A stretch of DNA of 64,000 bases from the NCBI GenBank assembly GCA_963842975.1, contig CAWJIH010000003.1, positions 62,001 through 126,000 on the forward strand. The letters are read 5' to 3'. Source of the DNA: JACJWR01 sp963842975 (GTDB lineage: Bacteria; Actinomycetota; Actinomycetes; S36-B12; UBA10799). The position numbers were made by a program, and so were the translations under genes. The notes beneath the pieces were generated by a model, which worked only from the letters and a program-made list of their open reading frames with translations, was not told the origin of the DNA and did not search any database. This document shows, piece after piece, positions 9,906 to 19,347 of the stretch. Each line of letters begins with the position of its first letter. Position 1 is the stretch's first letter.

Positions 9906-10400
9906 GTGGAATTTGACGTCACCATCGAGATCCCCAAGGGCAGCCGCAACAAATACGAGGTGGACCACGAGACCGGACGCATCCGACTCGACCGCATGCT
10001 GTTCACCGCCACCCGCTATCCACACGACTACGGCTTCGTCGATGACACGCTGGGCCTTGACAGCGATCCGCTCGACGCGCTCGTGCTCGTGCGCGAGAGC
10101 ACCTTCCCCGGCTGCGTGATCCGTTGCCGCACCATCGGCATGTTCCGCATGACCGACGAAGCCGGCGGCGACGACAAATTGCTCTGTGTGGTGGCCGGAG
10201 ACCCGCGTGCCTCGCACCTGCAGGAGATCACCGACATCGACGAGTTCGAGCGGTTGGAAATCGAGCACTTCTTCCAGGTGTACAAGGACCTCGAGCCAGG
10301 TAAGTCCGTGGAAGGCGCCAGTTGGGCTGGCCGCGAGGCGGCCGAGGCTGAAGTGCTCGCCTCCATGGAGCGCGAGCGGCTACGCATCGAAGGAGCCTGA
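9906..10400 (+). CDS. ppa: Inorganic pyrophosphatase
   Basis: 164 residues. Soluble family I pyrophosphatase hydrolysing PPi. Motifs include EIPKGSRNKYEVDHE, YPHDYGF and the metal-binding DSDPLDALVLV, and an active-site lysine region near VYKDLEPGK. The GTG at 9906-9908 is the start because AAGGAG lies at 9894-9899 with good spacing and MEFDVTIEIPKG is the family N-terminus; longer frames upstream are not homologous. Divergent from dacB. Confidence 0.95.
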   Translation: MEFDVTIEIPKGSRNKYEVDHETGRIRLDRMLFTATRYPHDYGFVDDTLGLDSDPLDALVLVRESTFPGCVIRCRTIGMFRMTDEAGGDDKLLCVVAGDPRASHLQEITDIDEFERLEIEHFFQVYKDLEPGKSVEGASWAGREAAEAEVLASMERERLRIEGA

Positions 10401-10402
10401 GG

Positions 10403-11872
10403 ATTTCTGTACGTGCAACCGGCGGGCCGGGTTCGGCCGCCATCGCAACGGGAAACACCGCGACCACCGCAGCCGCGGTCCGCATCATCGAATCGGGAGG
10501 GAACGCCGTTGACGCGGCGGTGGCGGCGGGGTTCGCTTCCACCGTCGCCGAACCTGGCCTGACCAGCATCGCCGGCGGCGGTTTCGCGACGCTGTTGCAC
10601 CCAGACGGCGCCAGCGAATCACTCGATTTTTTCACCGCCGTGCCAGGGCTCAACCGCACCACGGCACCGCAGCAGCCCGCCACCATCACGGTCGTCTATC
10701 CGTCCGCCCAACAAGACTTTCGAGTGGGCCCGGCGGCTGCCGCCGTCCCTGGGATGTTGAGTGGGCTGCTCGAGTTGCACCGGCGCCACGGCACCCTGCC
10801 CATTGGCACCGTGGTGGAGCCGGCGCGGGAACTCGCTGCGGTCGGCGCCACCATCGACTCGGCACAGGCCTACATCTTGGAACTCATCGACCCGATCGTG
10901 CGGCACACGGAATCCGCCGCCCGGGTGTATGCCCCAGGTGGCCGTCGCCTTTCCGAGGGTGATGTCCTGCACGACCTTGAGTTCGCAGGATTCCTTGCGG
11001 CGGTGGCGAGTGGGCAGGTCACTTCCCCACAGAGCACGGCTTTCGCCGAGCCGCTGTTGGGAATGTCGGCGCAAGGATGCGCGATCACCGAGGCCGATCT
11101 CGCTTCCTACGAGGCAATCTGGCGCAGCCCGCTGGCCAGCAGCCGGCACGGCTGGACGGTGATCACGAACCCGAGCCCGGCGTATGGCGGCGAAATCATC
11201 ACTCGGGCAGTGAATGACCTCACGGACTACAGCTATGCGGCTCTGACGGAGTCGCTCACCAGGGCGACCGCCACCGTCAAGGGCGAGTTGGCCGTGACCA
11301 CCGGAACAACTCAGATCTCGATCGTTGACGCCGACGGCCTGATGATCTCCATGACCACCACCAACGGTGCCGGAGGTGGAGTCCTCATCCCGGGAACCGG
11401 AATCCACCTCAACAACATGCTGGGCGAGGACGATCTCCTGCCCGGCGGCCTCGAATCGGTGACTCCCGGAGAGCGGCTGCGCTCCATGAGCGCACCCACG
11501 ATTCTGATCGCCCCCGACGGCACGACCACAGCCCTGGGCAGCGGCGGTTCGGCCCGTATCCGGTCGGCGATTTCCACCGTGATCGTGCGCCTACGTGACG
11601 GCGACGAGCCATTGCATACCGCCATCGCAGGGCCCCGCGCCCACCAGGAGGACTCTGGTGTGGTGCAGGTCGAGCAAGGTCTGTCGGTGGAATCACTCAC
11701 CCAACTGCGCGAAAAACACACTGTCAACGTGTGGGATCGCCGGGACTTCTACTTCGGTGGGGTCAACGCGGTCCAGCACTGCCCCGACGGGACCGTGGAA
11801 GCGGTGGCCGACCGCCGTCGCAATGGCAGCGTGGCGATCGTGGAGCCTGGGCTGGTCAACTCGCGCGGGTGA
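10403..11872 (+). CDS. Gamma-glutamyltransferase-like Ntn hydrolase (start codon unclear)
   Basis: About 489 residues. Family features: an N-terminal helix with ESGGNAVDAAVAAGFA, GIAGGG-like SIAGGGFATLL, the nucleophile region GTTQISIVD with the expected catalytic Thr, then NGAGGG and LNNMLGEDDL. Members cleave gamma-glutamyl bonds as in glutathione. No signal peptide is obvious. Homology extends upstream of the first conventional start (GTG at 10520) to about 10403, where the in-frame codons contain no ATG, GTG or TTG; an ATT at 10403-10405 sits 8 nt after GGAG (10391-10394). Either the start is ATT or a base is wrong here. It follows ppa by 2 bp and ends 17 bp inside the convergent trmB gene. 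Confidence 0.75.
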   Translation: MSVRATGGPGSAAIATGNTATTAAAVRIIESGGNAVDAAVAAGFASTVAEPGLTSIAGGGFATLLHPDGASESLDFFTAVPGLNRTTAPQQPATITVVYPSAQQDFRVGPAAAAVPGMLSGLLELHRRHGTLPIGTVVEPARELAAVGATIDSAQAYILELIDPIVRHTESAARVYAPGGRRLSEGDVLHDLEFAGFLAAVASGQVTSPQSTAFAEPLLGMSAQGCAITEADLASYEAIWRSPLASSRHGWTVITNPSPAYGGEIITRAVNDLTDYSYAALTESLTRATATVKGELAVTTGTTQISIVDADGLMISMTTTNGAGGGVLIPGTGIHLNNMLGEDDLLPGGLESVTPGERLRSMSAPTILIAPDGTTTALGSGGSARIRSAISTVIVRLRDGDEPLHTAIAGPRAHQEDSGVVQVEQGLSVESLTQLREKHTVNVWDRRDFYFGGVNAVQHCPDGTVEAVADRRRNGSVAIVEPGLVNSRG

Positions 11873-12539
11873 AGATGAAATCCTGCGCCTGACGCCCGGC
11901 GCCCTGCGCCATCAGTTCGAACTTGGTGTAGGGACGCCAGTCGGGACGCGGGCCGCGCACAAGTTGGGGGGTCAAGGTCGGCTCGCCTGCGAGGACCTCC
12001 GCCATTTGGTCGGCGTATTCGGCCACGTCGGTTGCGGTGTGCACAAATCCGCCGGGTTGCAGCCTTGAAGCCATCAGTGCCACCGCCGTCGGCTGGATGA
12101 TTCGCCGCTTGTGGTGCCGAGCTTTCGGCCACGGGTCCGGAAACCAGACCCGGATCCCCGCCAGACTCGCCTCCGGAACCCAGGAACGCAGGGCTGTGAC
12201 CGCGTCGGTCGGGCAGATTCGGACGTTCCGCAGCTGCGCCTGGGCCACACCGCGGGTCAGCGCGGCGACTCCGCGATCCATGACCTCGGCGGCGATGATG
12301 GCGGTTTCAGGGTCAGCCGCGGCACATTCCAAAGTCGCCTCGCCCATGCCCGAGCCGATCTCCAACACCACGGCCCGGCTGGTGGGGAACACGTCTGCGA
12401 GATCCCACACCTGCGCTGGCATGACCAGGCCCGGCAAATCCTCGGCCAACGCCTTGCGCAACTCCGGACCGAGGCGACCACCGCGCCGCTGGAAGGTGTG
12501 CAACTGATCGACGGGGACTGGTCCGGAGGGCTTGGCCAC
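11856..12539 (-). CDS. trmB: tRNA (guanine-N7-)-methyltransferase
   Basis: 227 residues. TrmB makes m7G46 in tRNA with SAM. The SAM-binding motif is VLEIGSGMGEATLE, and the family signature FPDPWPKARHHKRR is intact, with the late PYTKFE stretch. Start ATG at 12537-12539. The 3' end overlaps the convergent gamma-glutamyltransferase-like gene by 17 bp. Confidence 0.95.
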   Translation of the reverse strand: MAKPSGPVPVDQLHTFQRRGGRLGPELRKALAEDLPGLVMPAQVWDLADVFPTSRAVVLEIGSGMGEATLECAAADPETAIIAAEVMDRGVAALTRGVAQAQLRNVRICPTDAVTALRSWVPEASLAGIRVWFPDPWPKARHHKRRIIQPTAVALMASRLQPGGFVHTATDVAEYADQMAEVLAGEPTLTPQLVRGPRPDWRPYTKFELMAQGAGRQAQDFIFTRAS

Positions 12540-12658
12540 GACGACGATCCTTTCACCGCGGTTGCCGACATCGTGGTTACGACGCTAACCGCCGACCACC
12601 AAGAACCCCCACGCACCTTCGCCGCCCGCGGCTCTCCCCTGATCCTGGCCGCTTTAGG

Positions 12659-13360
12659 GTGACTCTTGTGACGTTCCGCCTGCTTACCGTGTGCACCGCG
12701 AATATATGTCGGTCCCCGACCGCTGCCCGTGGACTGAGCGTCGGGATTGAATCAATGGGCGTCGATCCAGAACTCATGAGCGTGAGTAGCGCAGGTGTTG
12801 CCGCAATCGCAGATCTGCCGATGTGCGAACTGGCTGACACTCTCTCTGCGGCGGCACTGGGAGCGGCCGGACCGCACCGTTCCACCCCGCTGACCAAGGA
12901 CATCGCAGATTCCGCGGACCTCATTCTCACGGCGGACCGGAGTCACCGCAGCGCAGTCGGCCGGCTCGCACCGCGAACCCGGTCGCGCACCTTCACGCTG
13001 CGGCAGGCCGCCCGCCTCGCGACCTGGGTCACCACAGACTCCGGGCTACTCACCATCGCGGCCGATCGGGCTCGCGGGGTCGAACCAACGGGTCTTGACG
13101 AGTTTGATCCACGGCTGGGGGTGCCAGCACTACCAGCGAAGCCGGCAGATCGCGTCGCTTGGCTATTCGCTGAACTCGATGCCGCCCGCGGCACTGCGCC
13201 CGTCGCAGACGACGATCCTGACAAGGCAAACTGGCATCCAGATGACATCCCCGACCCGCACGTGGAGGGTTGGGAACTGCATGAACTCGCGGTCGCCACG
13301 TCTCTTGCGTCGGCCGCCGACGTCATCCGGGCGTTAGGCATCGTTGTAGCCATGCCGTAG
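12659..13360 (+). CDS. Low-molecular-weight protein tyrosine phosphatase (Wzb-like)
   Basis: 233 residues, longer than the usual 150 because of an insertion around residues 90-190. The catalytic P-loop CTANICRSP (CX5RS) is close to the N-terminus and the acid loop is in DIPDPHVEGW. It probably dephosphorylates the tyrosine-rich tail of the kinase encoded next, the classic Wzb/Wzc control of exopolysaccharide chain length and export. Starts at GTG 12659 or GTG 12668; the sequence does not decide. It ends 78 bp before the kinase gene. Confidence 0.85.
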   Translation: MTLVTFRLLTVCTANICRSPTAARGLSVGIESMGVDPELMSVSSAGVAAIADLPMCELADTLSAAALGAAGPHRSTPLTKDIADSADLILTADRSHRSAVGRLAPRTRSRTFTLRQAARLATWVTTDSGLLTIAADRARGVEPTGLDEFDPRLGVPALPAKPADRVAWLFAELDAARGTAPVADDDPDKANWHPDDIPDPHVEGWELHELAVATSLASAADVIRALGIVVAMP

Positions 13361-13437
13361 GCTACGGACCGTACGCACACAGCGGCGGGATCCCTTCGCC
13401 CATGTGCCGGGCCTGAGCCGTCGAAAGGTTTCGATCA

Positions 13438-14908
13438 GTGGATCTCCGCGACTATCTCCGCATACTTCGCAAACGTTGGCTGTCTATCGCCATCATCACC
13501 GCGCTTGGTGTTGCGATCGGCGCGGGCTACAGCCTGATGAGCCCGAGCGTTTACCGAGCCACCGCGCAAAACTTCGTCGCTATCGGGGGAATGAGCGAAC
13601 AGCAATGCCGCCACTGCCGGGTCGAGTTTTGCGCTGCAGCGGGTGAAGAGTTACGTCGACCTGGTCGACACCCCGGAGGTACTCGCTCCGGTGAAGTCCA
13701 ACAGATGGGGCTGAGCATGTCCGTGCCGCAGCTGGCCTCCCAGGTCTCGGCCAGCAACCCCCCACAGACGGTGCTGCTGAACGTCGCTGTCACCGACTCC
13801 GATCCCACCGCGGCGCAGGAGATCGCCAACGCGGTAGCGACGTCATTCGCCCGACAGATCGAGATGATCGAGACTCCGCAGGGGCAGAACCGAATCCCCA
13901 GTGAAGGTGACCGTCACGAACCCGGCGCAGGGGGCCGGCCTGATCGCGCCCAACACCCGGGTGAACATTGCCCTTGGGCTGTTGCTCGGCCTTGGCATCG
14001 GCGTTGCCTACGCGATTATTCGCGAACAACTCGACACCAGCGTGAAGAGCGAATCCGAACTGTCCCAAATCACCGGACGGACGAACCTCGGTCTGGTCAT
14101 GTTCGATCCCGAAGCCACGACCACCCCACTGGTCGCCCTGAACCAACAGTCAGTGCGGGCCGAGGGCTTCCGCACCATTCGGACCAACCTGCAGTACGTC
14201 GATGTCGACGAACCACCGAAGGCCGTGGTGATCACCTCGGCGCTCCCGAATGAGGGCAAATCCACCACAGCCTGCAACCTGGCAATCGCGTTGGCCCAGG
14301 CCGGCAACGATGTCTGCCTGGTGGAGGCCGACTTGCGCAAGCCAAAGGTGGCGGAGTACCTCGGAGTCGACGGCGGCACCGGCCTAGTGGATGTCCTCAC
14401 CGGCCAGCAGACCACCGACGATGTGCTGGTGTCCTGGCAACGCGGTTTGCTGTCGGTGATTCCCTCCGGCCCGATCCCGCCCAACCCGTCGGAGATTCTC
14501 GGAAGCCGCCAGATGGCCCACCTGCTCGAGGAGTTGCGCGAGCGCTTCGACACCATCGTGATCGACGCCCCGCCCTTGCTACCGGTCAGTGACGCCGCCA
14601 TCCTCGCCCGGACGGCCGACGGCGCCTTGGTGGTCACTCGGTTTGGCAAGACGAGCCGGGACCAGGTCCACAAGGCCGCTGAGGTCCTTGACGCCGTTGG
14701 TGCCCGCCTGCTCGGTACGGTGCTGAACTTTGTTCCAACCAAGTCAGGCCGCTACGGGTACGGCTACGGCGGATACGGCTACGGCGGATACGGCGGATAC
14801 GGCGGATACGGCCATGGTTATGGTCACACGGAGAGCAAGCCCAAGGCCGATGCCGAAGCTGCAGCCAGCCAAGCCGATTCGGTGTCCAAAGTCGAAGCTG
14901 ACAACTAG
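13438..14908 (+). CDS. Wzz/Wzc-type chain-length determinant and tyrosine kinase (three frameshifts)
   Basis: Polysaccharide co-polymerase with a cytoplasmic bacterial tyrosine kinase, about 490 residues. The N-terminus MDLRDYLRILRKRWLSI leads into the first membrane helix. The second helix (VNIALGLLLGLGIGVAYAII) lies before the kinase, which has Walker A PNEGKSTTACNLA, Walker A' CLVEADLRKP and Walker B TIVIDAPPL. The tail is a Gly-Tyr cluster (about 14752-14820), the expected autophosphorylation site. Reading frames shift near 13605, return near 13700, and shift again near 13895; in the middle frame one reads SSFALQRVKSYVDLVDTPEV, exactly the expected periplasmic sequence. So the gene is most likely intact in the organism. 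The GTG at 13438 is the start. Confidence 0.85.
14752..14820 (+). repeat. Tandem 9-bp GGATACGGC-type repeat encoding a Gly-Tyr tail
   Basis: Irregular tandem copies of GGATACGGC and close variants encode the YGYGGYGYGGYGGYGGYG tail of the tyrosine kinase. In BY-kinases such tyrosine clusters are autophosphorylated in trans and removed by the partner phosphatase, here the adjacent gene. Repeat number may vary by slippage. Confidence 0.85.
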
Positions 14909-15144
14909 GCCGAGCAACCACAACGGAACGGACCACCCAGCGAGAGCGCTCCCGTTCGGCGGGAAAGGGGCGGTAGACCTTGATTCCGTTGGACTTCTTC
15001 GCCTTCTGGCGCTGCGAAGGTGCAGGTGGGGGTTTCATGCTCGACCGGTCCTATGCTACGTTGCAGGTGGCATCGGGCTTACAAACACATGCAACCACAT
15101 GACTTTCAAGTCCAAACACAGTGCAAGACAATAGGGAGTTTCAG

Positions 15145-15771
15145 ATGAAGAAGGCCATCGCGGCTGGCGCTATCGCTGGCTTGGCAATTGCCGGGGCGGG
15201 CGCTGGCGTCGCAAACGCGGCATACCCCCCGCAACCCATCCAGCTGGCGGCTTCCACCAGTCAACGACTGTGGGTTGGCGACCCCGATCACGTTTACCTG
15301 TGGCACCATCAATCCGTTCACCCCTGGCAGCACGGTCAACTGGACCAGCTGCAAACGTCCGGGGACCACGTCGGCGGCGATGCTAGTGGCGCTGCGTCTG
15401 TCTCAGCCTCGTGGACCTCGACGGTCCCAGCGCGGACCGAACGGGGTATCGAGCGGTTAACCTTGCTTTCTCGCAACGGGCCCTACGAGGTTACGCTCTC
15501 GACGGTGACCATCACCGGCGGGACTCGGTCCGGCCTCGATCTCGACGTCCACCGTGCATCCGACGCGGCAAGCCCACGCCGCACCCGACCGCCACGGGCG
15601 GCGGCGCCATCCGGCGGCGGCGGTAGCCAAGCCGGCGGAACCACCGGCGGCGGCCTGGCTCAGACCGGTGGCAACAACACCCTCACCATCGCAGCTGTGG
15701 GCGCTGGCCTGCTGCTTGCAGGTGTGGGAGCGGTTGTCGTTGCGCGTCGACGCGAAGGCAGCAACGCCTAA
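15145..15771 (+). CDS. Sortase-anchored surface protein with LAQTG motif (internal frame disturbances)
   Basis: Secreted cell-wall protein of about 208 residues. AGGGAG near 15133 precedes the ATG at 15145. The signal peptide is MKKAIAAGAIAGLAIAGAGAG with cleavage after ANA. The C-terminus has a Gly/Ser-rich linker, LAQTG, a hydrophobic helix and RRRE: a class E-type sorting signal. The segment 15270-15370 is probably out of frame, since another frame there reads LATPITFTCGTINPFTPGS, an extracellular Ig-like strand pattern, and the original frame recovers at DASGAASVSASWTS. Another disturbance may lie near 15430-15600. The sortase gene lies about 1 kb downstream. Confidence 0.75.
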   Translation: MKKAIAAGAIAGLAIAGAGAGVANAAYPPQPIQLAASTSQRLWVGDPDHVYLWHHQSVHPWQHGQLDQLQTSGDHVGGDASGAASVSASWTSTVPARTERGIERLTLLSRNGPYEVTLSTVTITGGTRSGLDLDVHRASDAASPRRTRPPRAAAPSGGGGSQAGGTTGGGLAQTGGNNTLTIAAVGAGLLLAGVGAVVVARRREGSNA

Positions 15772-15785
15772 GCACTGACAAGTTT

Positions 15786-15828
15786 CACAGTAAAGGACCG
15801 TCGGGATTCCCGGCGGTCCTTTACTGTG
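15786..15828 (+). terminator. Strong hairpin after the surface-protein gene
   Basis: Perfect 15-bp inverted repeat, arms 15786-15800 and 15814-15828 (CACAGTAAAGGACCG and its complement), with a further 5-bp stem CGGGA/TCCCG inside the 13-nt loop. It lies 15 bp after the stop of the surface protein and 34 bp before the next ATG. No clear T-tract follows, so termination is inferred from stem strength and position. Confidence 0.7.
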
Positions 15829-15862
15829 GTGCCGTACCGATCCCAGACAAGGACAGTTCCCT

Positions 15863-16771
15863 ATGAGTAATCGCGCACTTGGCCTCGCTGCGCTGGCAGT
15901 GCTCATCGTGGTCGATGTAGTACTCATCGCCCTGGCCCTGCGGCCGGCCCCAACGCCTGATCCGGCTGCCCTGCCGGTCACCCCACCGATGGAAACGTCC
16001 ACTCCTGCTGAAGCAGGCGGTGAGGCAACAGCAGAGGCTCCGGCCGAAGATTTCCCCGCGCCTGGGCCTGCCCGGTTGGTCGCCGTGCGCCCGGACGGAT
16101 CGGCGCTGGCTGCGCTCACCGGAGCCTGCGACCAGGCGAGCTCCTCGGGCTTGGAGATTCCAACAACGGGGACGACTCGACCTGTTGTGGTGCCTGGTGC
16201 AGTGATGGGCCGACTGACCACCATGGACTCTGGCGACCTTGAGCTGGTGGCTACATCCGCAGACTGCACGGGCGAACTCCGCTTCACCGAGGCAGCGGCG
16301 CAAGATGAATGGACCCCCGAGGGCAGCCCGCAAGGAGTCCGGTACATGTTTCCGGGCGGCCCAGGGATAGCAATGCCCAGCGGACCGGTGCCTTTCCCGT
16401 GCGAGATCGCCTCCTTCGCCCCCGACAATCAATCGGCGGCGGTGCTGTGCTCCGACGGTGCTGTGCTTGTGGCTGATCAGTCCGAATGGCAGTCACGCGG
16501 GAATCTTCCAGCAGGCCGGGCACTTTCGCGAATCAGCGGCGGCAGCGGCTTGGTCGCACTTGCGACTGCAGACGATTGCAGCGGCCTGACAGTGCACCGC
16601 TCTGATGACGGTGGCACCACCTGGGTTCGCACAAGTTGCATCCCCGCCGCCGCCAGCTCCGGCGATCCCGTGGGCATCGGTGCACAGGCAAGCACCGTGG
16701 TGGTGGTGGACGGAGCCGGGACCGCGTACCGTGGTGACATCAACGGAGGGGAATTCACTCAAGGAGGGTGA
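15863..16771 (+). CDS. Membrane-anchored extracellular protein of unknown function
   Basis: 302 residues. One N-terminal helix (residues 6-27, LGLAALAVLIVVDVVLIALAL) followed by a Pro/Ala/Glu-rich stalk (30-68) and a large outside domain. The domain holds repeated VRPDGSALAAL and HRSDDGGTTWVRTSC-type segments reminiscent of BNR/beta-propeller blades and has several paired cysteines, fitting an oxidising extracellular site. No enzyme motif seen. It ends 6 bp before the sortase gene, so it may be its co-transcribed partner. Confidence 0.7.
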   Translation: MSNRALGLAALAVLIVVDVVLIALALRPAPTPDPAALPVTPPMETSTPAEAGGEATAEAPAEDFPAPGPARLVAVRPDGSALAALTGACDQASSSGLEIPTTGTTRPVVVPGAVMGRLTTMDSGDLELVATSADCTGELRFTEAAAQDEWTPEGSPQGVRYMFPGGPGIAMPSGPVPFPCEIASFAPDNQSAAVLCSDGAVLVADQSEWQSRGNLPAGRALSRISGGSGLVALATADDCSGLTVHRSDDGGTTWVRTSCIPAAASSGDPVGIGAQASTVVVVDGAGTAYRGDINGGEFTQGG

Positions 16772-16777
16772 TTCTGC

Positions 16778-17465
16778 ATGCGCGCAGCTTTGCGGGGCCT
16801 TGGCGAGGTCCTGATCACGCTGGGCGTGGTGCTCCTGCTGTTTGTGGGATACCAACTGTGGTTCACCACTTGGCAGGCGAATCGGGCCGCCGAACGCAAC
16901 GTCGCCGAAATCCAGCAGGCGTGGTCCGCAGCCTGAACCTAGGAGCATTGCGGCCAAGGCCCCCGAGGAAGTCACCGAGTCGCCACCCATCGGCACCCCC
17001 TTCGCGCTCATGACGATTCCCCGGCTGGGCGCAAACGTGGACGACAAGCCGGTCCTCTCCGGGGTCGGCCTCGACGAGTTGGCGCAGGGCCTCGGGCACT
17101 ACCCGGACAGTGCGATGCCGGGGCAGGAGGGAAATTTCGCGGTGGCGGGCCACCGCATCACCCTCGGCGAACCGCTGCGCTACGTGGAAAACCTTGAAGT
17201 CGGCGACAACGTGTATGTGGAAACCGAAACCTACTGGTACACCTACCGTCTAAATCGGACCGAGATCGTGCTCCCGGATGCCGTGTGGACCGTCAGCCCC
17301 GACCCATTCGAAACCCGATCGGACCCACTACAGCGGCTGATCACATTGACCACCTGCCACCCCACCTTCGGTAACAGCCACCGCTGGATCTGGTGGGGCG
17401 AGTTGGTCGAGTCAACCCCAAAGTCCCCCGGTGTGCAGGCTCCCGAGATGGTGGTGAACGGCTGA
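16778..17465 (+). CDS. Class E sortase (one frameshift)
   Basis: Membrane transpeptidase that attaches LAxTG-type proteins to the cell wall. AAGGAGGG at 16761-16768 marks the ATG at 16778. The first frame gives the membrane helix (VLITLGVVLLLFVGY), then the frame changes at about 16930-16945. The second frame carries the sortase barrel: catalytic His in VAGHRIT, catalytic Cys in TLTTCHPTFGNSHRWIW, and the Arg of the same segment. TLTTCHP is typical of class E. The substrate is probably the LAQTG protein at 15145. The stop overlaps the next ATG (TGATG). Confidence 0.88.
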
Positions 17466-17692
17466 TGTATGCATGGCTCTGGCGCACGCTTCCAGGGGGT
17501 GGGGCCGCGAAAGCGCTGCAGTCCGCGGTTCTGCTCATCGCAGCATTGGCAGTGCTGCTGCTGGTGGTGTTCCCCTGGGCCTCCCAGCATGTGCCGTTCC
17601 TCCGGGTCACAGTTGAGGACCCTGCCAGTGGAAGTCAGACCCAGGCCCCGAGTCGGGGACCGGCCGCCACCTCCACCCTCCAAATGCACTAG
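17465..17692 (+). CDS. Small membrane protein coupled to sortase E
   Basis: 75 residues, start ATG 17465 overlapping the sortase stop. A single hydrophobic segment (ALQSAVLLIAALAVLLLVVFPW) is followed by a short outside tail rich in Ser/Thr/Pro. A small one-helix protein directly after the class E sortase is common in Actinomycetota; role unknown, possibly a sortase accessory. Confidence 0.75.
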   Translation: MYAWLWRTLPGGGAAKALQSAVLLIAALAVLLLVVFPWASQHVPFLRVTVEDPASGSQTQAPSRGPAATSTLQMH

Positions 17693-17735
17693 CCAGCCCT
17701 CGGCTCACGAGGCGCCGCTGCTGGACGCCACCGGG

Positions 17736-19262
17736 CTAGGAGCACTCAGTCCCGTCTTCCGGCACCACCCCGCTGATCAGGAAGTCGTCCACCGCCTCAT
17801 CAATGCAGGCCGAACCATTGTTGTAGGCCGTGTGACCATCAGCGTCCACCCACGTGACCAGGACTCCGTTGTCCAGTTGTGCCGCGAGCGCCTGCGACCA
17901 CACATACGGCGTGGCGGGGTCGTATTCGGTGCCCACCACCAGAATCTCCGGGCTCCCCTCAGCAACCAAGGCTCGAGGCTCACTGGTAGCCGGGACCGAC
18001 CAGTACGAGCAGGGCAGGTTCCCCCAGGCCAGGTAGGAGCCGAACATCGGCGCCTCGACCGACCACCGTTCCGCCAGTGCCTCGGTCTCCGCCACATCAG
18101 GTCGGTCCGGGCGATCCACGCAATTGACTGCATACAGGACGTCGACGCCGTTGCTGGCGTAGCTGCCGTCCAACTCGCGTTCATTGAACAAGTCGACTGT
18201 TCCCAACATCGATGAGCCGTCACCGGCCAACGCCAACGTCAGCGAGATTGTGAGCAGCGGCCAGCCATATTCGGGCTGGTATAGCGGGTAGACAATCGCA
18301 CTGAGCGCCAATGCCTGCGTGAGTGGACGCTGCGGATCATCGGTCGGCAGCGGGTTTTCGTCCAACGAGTCAACGAAGTCCAGCAGGCGCTGCTTTGCCG
18401 CCGTGGGATCCGTGCCCAGCGGGCAGTCGGGCTGTTCCACGCAGTCCTCGATGTAACGCTGCAGGGCCACTTCGAAACCAAGCGCCTGGCCCTTGGAGAT
18501 CTCGGTGTTGCTCAGCGTGGGATCGATTCCGCCGTCGAGCACCATCCGGCCCACCCGATCAGTGAATTCGTCGGCATACATGGCGCCAAGCAGGGTTCCG
18601 TAGGAAAAGCCGAGGTAATCCAGCACCGGCCGGTTGAGTGCCGCTCGGAGGATGTCCATATCCCGGACCACATTGGCCGAACCGATGTGGCGAGTCAGGG
18701 CCTCAGAGTCAGCGATACATCCAGCGGCGAAGTCTTCTGCGTCGGCGACCAACCCGGCAATCTCGTCCTCGTCGTCCGGACTGGCGTCGGCAGCCAGCAA
18801 CTCGTCGAGTTCGGCATCAGTGAGGCAATTCAGGGGATCGCTTTTCCCCACCCCACGGGGATCAAAACCCACGATGTCGTAGGCCTCACGCAACTGCGGG
18901 GACATCACGATGTCGGCCGCCTCCGCGTACTGCACTCCGGAGCCGCCTGGGCCGCCCGGGTTCACCACCAATGGCCCGATCGGACTCGGACCGGTGGCGG
19001 GGCTCCTCAGCAACGCAAGTTCGATTGTGCCAGCGGCAGGCTCGGCATAGTCCAAGGGCACTTGGAGGGTCGCGCACTCGTTTTCCCCGCCACATGAGGT
19101 CCACTCAAGTGTTTGGTCGTAGAACGGCTGCAAATCCGACTCTGGGGCGTTTCGGGCCTCGGGCGATCGGAAGCCCTCTCCCTCCGGGCCCGATCCGCCA
19201 ACCCCCACACACCCAGTGAGTACCGCACCAGCAAGGACGACGGAGAGGGCAGCACGGATCAC
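17736..19262 (-). CDS. Secreted lipoprotein alpha/beta hydrolase (TAP-type aminopeptidase)
   Basis: 508 residues. The lipoprotein signal ends in LTGC at residue 18. The alpha/beta-hydrolase triad is visible: Ser in LGFSYGTLLG, Asp in LVVGTEYDPATPY, His in DADGHTAYNN. VVNPGGPGGSG is the oxyanion-hole region and ECATLQVPLDY the usual start of the domain. The C-terminal TAP-like domain is complete. Family members (for example tripeptidyl aminopeptidases of Streptomyces) cleave peptides outside the cell. Monocistronic and convergent with the sortase cluster. Confidence 0.9.
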   Translation of the reverse strand: MIRAALSVVLAGAVLTGCVGVGGSGPEGEGFRSPEARNAPESDLQPFYDQTLEWTSCGGENECATLQVPLDYAEPAAGTIELALLRSPATGPSPIGPLVVNPGGPGGSGVQYAEAADIVMSPQLREAYDIVGFDPRGVGKSDPLNCLTDAELDELLAADASPDDEDEIAGLVADAEDFAAGCIADSEALTRHIGSANVVRDMDILRAALNRPVLDYLGFSYGTLLGAMYADEFTDRVGRMVLDGGIDPTLSNTEISKGQALGFEVALQRYIEDCVEQPDCPLGTDPTAAKQRLLDFVDSLDENPLPTDDPQRPLTQALALSAIVYPLYQPEYGWPLLTISLTLALAGDGSSMLGTVDLFNERELDGSYASNGVDVLYAVNCVDRPDRPDVAETEALAERWSVEAPMFGSYLAWGNLPCSYWSVPATSEPRALVAEGSPEILVVGTEYDPATPYVWSQALAAQLDNGVLVTWVDADGHTAYNNGSACIDEAVDDFLISGVVPEDGTECS

Positions 19263-19347
19263 CGCTTCACCCTAAGACATCCGAGGCGGTTTTCCCCCGC
19301 CACCCTGCATCACCGGCGTCCACGGTGGAAAAGCCGGAGCCCACGCC

